DNA from: Bretschneidera sinensis
Lineage: Eukaryota; Streptophyta; Magnoliopsida; Brassicales; Akaniaceae
Assembly: GCA_023935145.1 (NCBI GenBank)
Contig: CM043699.1
Location: 107,660,036 to 107,724,035 of the forward strand
Direction: 5' to 3'
DNA length: 64,000 nt
The translations under genes were made by a program, and so were the position numbers. Shown here piece after piece: positions 55,798 through 64,000 of this stretch (position 1 is the first letter of the stretch; each line of letters starts with the position of its first letter). The notes below the pieces were generated by a model, which did no database searches, was not told where the DNA came from, and was given only the letters and a program-made list of their open reading frames with translations.

Positions 55798-57290
55798 TAT
55801 AGCATCTTGTGCATATATGTCAAAGATTCAAAAGTAACATAAATTGCATTGGAAGAAGCTTTCTGACACTTACTATATTAATATAGAATTTCGTTAAATC
55901 AGCTTTTAATTTATTTAAAATTTTCAAAATATTGCAATTGAACATGACAATTTGAAGGTGCGTTAAAAGAAATGCATTTTAAGCTGAGCTTTGCCATTGT
56001 TTTTCAAAAAAGAAATTTGTTAAATTAATTAGATAAATTTAGAATAGACATGGCATTGCTTAGAATCGGTACTTCGTATGTGTAGTTAATTCTCTAAGCA
56101 AAAATTTTGTACAGCTAAATATAAAAGAGATTAAAATTCATGTACCTATTATGCAATTTACCACAGTAGATCTCATAACATATTTTAGCACTATTGTTGC
56201 GGGTAAAAATCCAGTCTCAAATGACTAATCAAAGAACGACATGTCATACCTATAGATAAAAATCATTTCGCCAATTAGTGGGTAAAATGATAAAAAAAAT
56301 TACCTAAAAATGGAAGGATAAAAAATATATTAAATTTATGAAGCGATTTTGATTTTTTATCTATTTATCATTTGACAATAAATTTTTTTTTTATTTTTTA
56401 TCTTTCACTATAAAAAGATTCATATTATTATAATCAAATTCTGAAATGATTACTAATCTTTTTTCAAATACAATTTATCCATTAATATTTATATTGATTT
56501 GGACGTTGAAATAATCCATTGAAAAAAGATTCTGAACCCTTGCTTAATATCTTTCAATTTTCTTAATAGACACATCGATGCTTAATTTTCAAAGAGTAAA
56601 ACCGTAACCCCTCATATCACGTGCATTGACTTAGTCACATTTTGAACATAAACAACTATCAACGTAGAGTATTCATGCCTTGCAAACATTTTATTTAGTT
56701 ATACCAAGAAGTAGGTGGATGAGTTTAGTTATTAAACATAATAATAAACAAAGGCATTGTAGCATCACTACTTCCAAATTAAAACCATTTTCTTTTAAAA
56801 TGGGTATTTGGGGTTAGGCGTGCACTTAAGTACTTAAGTCCAACTTAGGTTAGTTTTTTCTCCTCCTTTTGTTGTAGCTTGAAAAAAGAATAGACGAAAT
56901 GGGAAACATGGGTTGTTTACATATATAGATGACAACCCAAGTGGGGGAAAAATCTGGAAAAATTCAGTTTAACGCAAGTAAACTGGCTTATTATTTATTT
57001 AGTGGTGGTGGCCATGCATCCAGCAAGTTGGACAAAATCGTAATTAGAGAAACAATTAAAATCAATACTTCTTATATTCACCTTCTATATCTCTTCCTCG
57101 TGGACCCTTATTTTGCCAATACCTCCTCAACTCATAAGCCAACGCGTATGATAAAAGTAACAAAATTACCTCTCTGCCCCCCCCTTTTTTTAAATAAAAT
57201 AAACAAAAGTGCACGTAAAAAGCCAAAAAAAAAAGAAGGCCAAATCTAAGATTAATCCAATTAATTAGATAGAATAATTTATTTAAGACT
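55798..57290. other. Intergenic region upstream of the PP2A B' gene
   Basis: AT-rich, no gene recognised. The ORF at 56929-57249 has no similarity I recognise and no supporting context. Confidence 0.5.
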
Positions 57291-57297
57291 TTATAAA
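57291..57297 (+). promoter_or_regulatory. TATA box of the PP2A B' gene
   Basis: TTATAAAAG about 30 bp before a CT-rich leader (57340-57420) that looks like the start of the transcript. Confidence 0.5.
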
Positions 57298-57427
57298 AGC
57301 GTTTATGCAATCGTTCCTTTTGTTATTTTAGCTGTTTAAGCTTTTCCTTCCCTTAATTACCCTCCACTTCTCTCTCTCTCTTAATATCTCTTTTTTCTCT
57401 CTAATTTCCTCTCTTTCAGTTGATTTG

Positions 57428-57875
57428 ATGGCCGGAAACGACCACCATCCGATCAACTGACCGGCATTCCGGTGATCTGGTTCTGCTGACTCGCCATTTC
57501 GATCAATCAAATGCTTCAATTTCAATCAACTCGTCTCTCAGAAACGGTACAATTCTTCTCTAATCCCCGCCACAGATCCACAGCAAATTTTGTTTCTGCT
57601 ACAAAAGAAATTAGGACTGGAAAATATTAAGATTTTTTTTTTATTGAACGCTTGATCCAATCGCAGGGGTTAATTTTTCTATGCATGCGGATCCTTCGAA
57701 GCTCACAATCACCACCACCGGGTCCCCAGCTGATCCTCTCCTGATCCGTGGCTCAATACTCCATAAAAACGTAGGGTTACTATCAGAAGAAACATTAGGG
57801 TTTCGTTTTCTCTCTCGTAATGTTCAAGAAAATGATAAAGGGAGGGCACCGGAAGCCCTCAAAATCCGATTCTAA
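57428..57875 (+). promoter_or_regulatory. 5' leader of the PP2A B' gene with upstream ORFs
   Basis: A 10-codon upstream ORF starts at 57428 and ends at 57460. A second ATG at 57510 and a third at 57681 fall in one frame if a probable leader intron (GT at 57547, AG ending at 57666) is removed. That joined upstream ORF of about 81 codons ends at 57875, overlapping the main start at 57820 by 56 nt. Both ATG contexts are weak, so scanning ribosomes may bypass them. Confidence 0.5.
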
Positions 57876-60800
57876 TGACCCCTCACTTTACGGGTTCGGT
57901 CCACCGGGTAGCCGCAATTCCGGGTCGGCCCCGGTGTCCAATATTGTGGTCAACCACGCTTCCAGGGCCGCCCCGACCCGTAATTCTGGCACGCTCAGGG
58001 CGGTTCCTACCCCGCCTCCGCCGCCCATGGGCTCGGTGGAACCGCTCCCATTGTTCCGGGACGTGCCCGTATCGGAGCGGCAAAATTTGTTCATGCGAAA
58101 GCTGCAAATTTGTTGTTTCCAACTCGATTTCGTTGATGCATTGAAGAATGTGCGCGAGAAGGAGATTAAGAGGCAGACCCTATTGGAGCTTGTGGATTTT
58201 ATACAATCTGGGTCGGGTAAAATCACGGAGACTTGCCAAGAGGAGATGATAAAGATGGTCTCGGTGAATATATTCCGGTGCTTGCCACCGGCTTCCCATG
58301 AGAACACGGGGCAGGAGGCCACGGATCCCGAGGAGGAGGACCAGTATTTGGAGCCCTCTTGGCCGCATTTGCAGCTCGTGTATGAGCTGCTCTTGAGATA
58401 CGTTGTGTCCTCTGATACGGATACTAAGGTTGCCAAGCGGTATGTCGATCATTCCTTCGTGTTGAAGCTGCTTGACTTGTTTGATTCCGAGGATCCGAGA
58501 GAAAGGGAGTATTTGAAAACGATTCTTCATAGGATTTACGGGAAGTTCATGGTGCACCGCCCATTTATTAGGAAGGCGATTAACAATATCTTTTATCGGT
58601 TTATATATGAGACGGGGAGGCACAGTGGGATAGGAGAGCTGTTGGAGATTCTGGGGAGTATTATAAATGGGTTTGCGTTGCCGATGAAAGAGGAGCACAA
58701 GTTATTTCTTGTTCGGGCGTTGATACCTCTGCATAAACCAAAACCGGTTACTATGTATCATCAGCAGCTGTCTTACTGCATTACTCAGTTTGTTGAGAAG
58801 GATTATAAGCTTGCGGATACGGTAATTAGGGGATTGTTGAAGTATTGGCCTGTTACAAATTGTCAGAAGGAAGTTCTTTTCCTTGGAGAACTTGAAGAGG
58901 TGCTAGAAGCAACACAATCTGCGGAATTTCAACGCTGCATGGTTCCTCTTTTCAGACAGATTTGCCGCTGCCTCAATAGTCCTCATTTTCAGGTTTGGGA
59001 ATAATGCTGAACTTTACTGCTTTTATTTTGACTACATGGTAACAATCCTCCGAAATATGGATTAAGTAGGAAATTACATTTAAAATTGCAAATATAAGGA
59101 GTTAATGTTAAGATAATATCTTTTTTTGGCTGGCGATGGTTATTATATTTCTTATTTGTGTTTATTTGAGAGAAGTGGTTTGTTGATGATTTCTACCATC
59201 ATTTTACTCTAGCGTTGTGATCTTTGTTTTGTTTATGTAAGCTTTGTACTGTTCTTCATTTTGTCCTTAACTCCGTGTGTTTTGCTTCTCACTCTTTACT
59301 TTCTCTGCACTCCTCTTTAATTTCCTATATGTTGCATCTTCGGTGTAAAAATGTGTTACATAAATTTTTGATAATGGTCAATGAATTTATAGTGAATTAA
59401 TATTTTTGTACAAGTTCGCTCGTAATCCTGTTTTTGGGCAGTTATGCAATCTGCCAAATTTAAACTTCTAACAAGCCTTTTTTTCATTGCCCCATCATAT
59501 GTCTATGAAAGGGACCTTAGAATAGCTCTTTCTTTTGTTTGGTAAATACTTGTTATCTTCTCATGGTGTTGTTGGTACTCTCATGTGAGTGTGTGTTTTG
59601 TTGTTGTCTTTCCCCATGTTTTCCTTGTGAACATGACTCTGGTTCTTTATCATTTTGTTTTAGAGTTATTAGATAGCTATGACCTGAACCCGCCCTTCTA
59701 AATTGAATAATATTTGGCTTCACAGGACCCTCCTCCTATCTACTGACGTGGTAACTTCACATTGAGCCATGTATTAAAAAAAATCGTGTGCAAATCACGT
59801 GATTTTTTTAATGAAATATTTAATAAATAAATCAAATATTTTATCATGTGATTTGCCTATGATTTTTTAATACATAACTTAATGTGAAGTTGCCATATCA
59901 TTCAATAGGAGGAGGTTCCTCCACACTTGTGTGGAACCAAGTATCATTCTTCTAAATTTTATCCATCTAATATCTTTTAATTCATATATAACTTCTTTAA
60001 AAAAATTGAATGTCTTTCATTCTATGTTATAATTCTTTGAATGTTCAAAGGCTTATAATGACTACAAGTATTGCATTTAATGGTTTGTGTGTTACAAAAG
60101 AAATACAAATTTAGTGGTCTGGGTTGATTTGATAATTGAAGGACAGGTCTGGCTGTGTTGAAAACGAGTTTAAACAGTGGAGTCTTACCACACTATTTTG
60201 ACAATCTGTTTTCCAGATTGGTCAGCCCAATTGAGTTATTTGCGTAGTTGTTAAAGGTGCAAGGTGCAAAGGGTACATGGGGCCTAGGCACAAGGTGCGC
60301 ACATGAGGAAGGTAAGGTGCACATTTTTAGAAAATGTGTATAAAGTATGTATAAAATGCAACATAATATATTTTAAATTTGTAAAAATAAAAACTATTAG
60401 TAATATTTGAATAGTTCCATACTAGATTACCAATGCAAAGAGAATATTAACTACTAAGCGTAATTCAAGTGTTCAACAAAAACACATTACAAGATAAGAG
60501 TTTGCACAAGTATCACAAATTCACAAGTTGTGGGTATATAATTGTGTCTATTGTGATGAAAGAGTAGAGCTGTGTTAGTCAACAATAACGAGTGCAACTG
60601 GTTAGGGTTAAGATATGCTTGTAAAGATTTTAATCTCCTGAGGTTTGTTTCCATATGTTTCTCATATCCTTTATATCATCTTAACCCTAAGCAGTTAACA
60701 AGAAAAAGTAGCTAAATATGCATCAGGCACGCATTTTGTGCGCCTCGTGCCTGGTCCAAAGGCACGCCTTGATGCAGATCGCCTCGCCTGAGGGTAGCGC

Positions 60801-62491
60801 AGGCGCAGACCGTTGGACCTGCCCGAGCCTTGAGTCTGAGGCGCACCTTTAACAACTATGGTTATTTGTGGCTTTTGTTATATTTTAGAGAAGTCCATTT
60901 ATTTGTGGGTTTCTACCATGTTCTAGGGAAGTTGACGTGCCATCATTTTGATCTACTTGTTGGTGGGTTAGTTGCTTGTCAATAGGTGATAAAGTCTTAT
61001 TCACCCTCAAAACCCCCTATTCATTGTCATGCATCTGTCAAATGTCTTTAGTTCCCTCTTAGTAGTTGCTCCCCATCAACTCCTTAAAGATTCTAGTAAT
61101 AAAATCTGTTAATGGAAGTGCCATCTGCACAGAGCATGTTGACATGCTAATACACAGAAGGATGAGGCTCATGTCTTTTGGCAAAAACTGTGGGTGGGTT
61201 TCATGCTTTTGTTAGAAGCGTGAGTCCCACTGATGCTTTAGTTCTGTTTTATTGCATTTGCTATGTGCATGTTTGGTGCACAATAAACTGCTTAACAGTG
61301 TGAAATTTGTTTTATGTCATGCTTTTTTTATTTTCTTGTCAAATTTTACTACAGACTGTTTTCTTGATTCCGAGTGTGCAACCATATAACTTGTTTTTAT
61401 TTAGATTTTCTGTAATCTAATCACAACGTGACTTTTCAATACTAAAATCTCTGGTTTTCCCTTTAGATTTGGTGCTAACTTAAAGTTCTCCTTTTTTTTT
61501 TTGGTTCTGTTTCTTGGCCATTTAGTTAGGACAAAGCAATGGCCTTTTCTAGTTTTTCTTTGCAGCAATGCACCTTGATTATTGTCCTTGGAAAGATTCC
61601 TGGAAATAATTTCTGGATTGTATCCATCTAAAATAATTGACTAGAATATTTTTTTATAGAAATTTACCATTTTTGTTCAATTGCCTGTGTACATATAATT
61701 CAGAGATCTACGATTGCACATTTTTATCATGAGAAGGATTTTCCTTAAAGCATGTTTGTTGGATAAACTGGCAACTAAAGTTTTCAGGGGACTGTACCTG
61801 ACAAAAGGCTGATGTAGTTAGATGTTATTTAGATATGTGATGTACTTTCATGTTACTTTTTTCTTTCTTCTTCATTATGATACCAAGCATCACATGCTGT
61901 GGAGGAAACTCTTTACAGTAATAAGGCTTGTGGTTTTCATTTTGATATAAATATCTTTTATTTGTTTGTTTATTGAATTTTAAGTTATAAGGTTTTGCCG
62001 GAAGTTGACTTGTAAAAAAAAAAGGTTTTACTGGCAGTTTGTCAGATTTTAGTTGTATTTTATCAGCCTTCTACGCTAGGTGTAAGCTGGTCCAATACAG
62101 TGTCAATGTAAACAATTTCTAGGATTTTCCTTCAAAGATTTTGCTGAGGTTAACTTTGTATTTGCAGGTTTCAGAACGTGCCCTTTTTTTGTGGAATAAT
62201 GAGCACATTGTGAGCTTAATTGCCCAGAACCGGAGTGTCCTATTACCAATAATTTTTGAGGCACTGGAAAGGAATGTTCAGTCTCACTGGAACCAGGCAG
62301 TTCATGGGCTGACTGTCAATGTTCGGAAAATGTTCTTGGAATTGGATACTGAGCTGTTTGAAGATTGTCAAAGGCAGTTTGCAGACAAAGAGGCCCGAGC
62401 CCGAGAGGTGGAAGAACAACGGGAATTGACATGGAAGAGACTGGCAGATGTGGCATCACAGAGAGGGGGAGAGGATATGATCACTGTCTAA
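57820..62491 (+). CDS. PP2A regulatory subunit B' (B56 family), 498 aa, two coding exons
   Basis: Coding exons are 57820-58992 (391 codons) and 62168-62491 (107 codons plus stop), joined in phase at CAG/gtttgg and tttgcag/GTT. The start [15 protein letters not shown] is typical of the plant B' alpha/beta group, and 498 aa fits their length. After a low-complexity N-terminus (poly-Pro at residues 65-70) comes the B56 HEAT-repeat fold, about residues 77-480, with hallmark tracts [33 protein letters not shown] and [11 protein letters not shown]' subunits guide the PP2A catalytic/scaffold core to targets. In plants they act in brassinosteroid signalling, defence and metabolism, among other roles. 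No lesion is visible. Alpha and beta paralogues cannot be separated here, so no symbol is given. Confidence 0.95.
59705..59949. mobile_element. Mutator-type MITE in the B' intron (245 bp)
   Basis: Ends are GAATAATATTTGG and, in reverse complement, GAATGATACTTGG. Perfect 9-bp direct repeats TTCTAAATT flank it (59696-59704 and 59950-59958). The arms pair over most of the length (CCTCCTCCTAT, AACTTCACATT, GCAAATCAC), giving a long hairpin. Confidence 0.8.
60243..60860. mobile_element. hAT-type MITE in the B' intron (618 bp)
   Basis: The termini share TAGTTGTTAAAGGTGC, perfect over 16 bp. Flanking duplications of 8 bp, GTTATTTG, are perfect (60235-60242 and 60861-60868). The ends are GC-rich with GCGC/AGGCGC words and the middle is AT-rich. 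There is no ORF. Confidence 0.88.
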
Positions 62492-63236
62492 TTTGATTAC
62501 TCACGATTGGATCATTCGTCATAGAAGACAAATTGATGGATATGCTCCTTCCCATTTTGGTGGTATTCTTTTTTTACTTTTTTAATTTTTTGATCTCAAT
62601 TTGATCATTTAAGATAGCAGAAAAGCAGCTATGATAAGTGTAATTTAATTTGTATGGAATTCATTAGTAATATGCTGCAGATTAAGAATGATTTGTGAAA
62701 ATCTCGTATTTTGTTATGTCATATTTGTTACCCTATACAGAGAAGATTCCTCTTTACTTGTTCTTGGTCTGAACTTGGACTTTGTCTACTTCATTTAAGT
62801 TAGTTAAAATTATTCAGATTTAGGTGGAAGGCTTTGTGCCTGGGTTGGTTGATGGCCTTTGCAAACAGTAGAAGGGTATACCTGAACCATTGAGAGACAG
62901 GATTCCTCATGTCGAGGGTTTCATCCTTGTGCTTAAACTCTTGGGTACCAAGAACTATGGATCTTTTTTCAAATCCGCAGTGTCTCTGAGAGAATTTCTG
63001 CTTTTAACTTTTTTAACCAATCATGTCTCGGCACATGTTCCTTGTACTGCCTGAGTTTGAACTCGTCTTCTCCTTCCAATATTGTTGTATGTATCGAAGT
63101 GTATTGGAATGATCGATAATAATCCTTTTTCTCATGAAGTTAAGTGGAGAGGAAAGAATAAAACCGAGTAGTTTGGTTTGCTTGGATGTAACCATCTAGG
63201 TCAGTCGCCGAAAATCTCATTCTGCGCAAGTATCTA
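62492..63236 (+). other. 3' UTR and downstream flank of the PP2A B' gene
   Basis: No gene is seen. The 3' UTR probably ends within the first 300-700 bases; the exact site cannot be fixed from sequence. Confidence 0.45.
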
Positions 63237-63486
63237 ATGGTGTGTTTAGTTGTAATTTTTTATTTATTTTCTTTAACAATTAGTATATTATTAACATAAT
63301 TTGAAAACAATATATATATATTTTTTATTTTTTTTGTCTTTTTAACATAATTTTAAAAATAGTATTTTTTATTTATCAATTTTTTTAATATTATGTTGAA
63401 TAAATAAGTATTGTTTTTTTTTAAAAAAATGAAAAAATTGTTAAGAAAAAATAAAAAATATTTTCACAACTAAATGTATCCTAACT
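63237..63486. mobile_element. AT-rich inverted-repeat MITE
   Basis: The left TGTGTTTAGTTGTAATTTTT pairs with the reverse complement of the right end (ATACATTTAGTTGTGAAAAT). Inside, TTAACAATT is also mirrored. A clear duplication was not found. Confidence 0.5.
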
Positions 63487-64000
63487 ATTTGGTGAAACAA
63501 AAACTCAAATTTAAAAATAACATGAATGATATTTTTAACTATTTCAATTCTCTATTTTACCTTGATAGAAGGTTTGGCTAAACTACATTAATAACTCTGC
63601 CACCAAGGAAGAAAATGAAAAACTGTGATTTGTGTTTCAATTTTAATGATATCAAAGAAGACATGTAACTCTTATAAAAAAATATAAATTATCTCATTTT
63701 TACTTTTTATGATGTTTGTTTATTTTTTGAACAATTTTTTATTTTTATTTTAGAAAAGACGAGACTAAAAGAATACGTAAAGAGTCTTGAGAGATAGGAA
63801 TGACAATTGATAGGTTACCTTTGAAATTTGACATATTCATCACTGTATCTATTTAATTATCCTGTTATCTGAATCCGAATCTATTAAAAACCATGACATA
63901 CTATTATGAATAGCGAAATACTCATTTATTTCCATATATAGTCTCTTAAACTGATACAGTTCGGATCGATTAACAACGAAAAACCCATTAATTGCCATCC
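63487..64000. other. AT-rich intergenic sequence at the window end
   Basis: I see no gene, RNA or mobile element with support here. Confidence 0.5.

Noticed and set aside
56929..57249. A 106-codon ORF upstream of the B' gene
   Set aside because: No similarity, no promoter or intron context, low-complexity C-terminus.
57888..58698. Long minus-strand ORFs across the first B' exon
   Set aside because: They are antisense shadows of a strongly conserved coding exon on the plus strand.

Overview
The window is nuclear DNA of a flowering plant, almost certainly a eudicot. It is AT-rich, its genes have GT-AG introns, three nested Athila-type (Ty3) retrotransposons are present, and both intact genes belong to plant families: a four-ACT-domain ACR protein and a PP2A B' regulatory subunit. 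I cannot name the species. There are no bacterial features.

Positions 1-37154 are one retrotransposon nest in which I can assign every block. The oldest host is a minus-strand Ty1/copia element (C). Its left end lies before position 1 and its 5' LTR ends at 37154. A minus-strand Ty3 chromovirus (D, 20910-36811, target duplication TATAG) landed in the copia 5' LTR. An Athila-lineage element (E, 28606-35092, duplication ATACA/ATAAA) landed in the right LTR of D. On the left, another Athila-lineage element (A, 1-15475) landed in the copia reverse transcriptase, and element B (3846-13208, duplication CCAGC) landed inside A. Only B carries a nearly whole gag-pol, in one reading frame with four premature stops. 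A keeps gag-protease remnants and E keeps gag; both look like deletion derivatives that kept the cis signals needed to be copied. LTR differences counted by eye (B about 2.3%, A about 5.3%, E about 5.2%) agree with the nesting order.

Positions 37155-64000 are gene space. A 414-codon ACT-repeat gene (ACR9-like, six coding exons, 40058-44425) is followed by a rearranged 47.4-52.6 kb segment: a broken LINE, a decayed MFS (NFD4/nodulin-like) pseudogene, a tRNA-Tyr remnant and a hAT transposon with a clear 8-bp duplication. About 4.5 kb rich in small inverted-repeat transposons and simple repeats comes next. Last is an intact two-coding-exon PP2A B' (B56) gene (57820-62491), with a possible intron in its 5' leader and an upstream ORF overlapping its start. 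Its 3.2-kb intron holds a Mutator-type MITE (9-bp duplication) and a hAT-type MITE (8-bp duplication).

The most interesting signals are non-coding. (1) Two different Athila LTR families carry a motif matching the plant snRNA upstream sequence element, exactly 33 bp before the TATA box. (2) All three Athila elements share hairpins in front of polypurine-tract-like runs, with compensatory base changes. (3) Three LTRs carry arrays of short CpG-rich palindromes upstream of their TATA boxes. (4) A LINE RNase H domain is split into two halves in opposite orientation about 3 kb apart, as if the segment between had been inverted.
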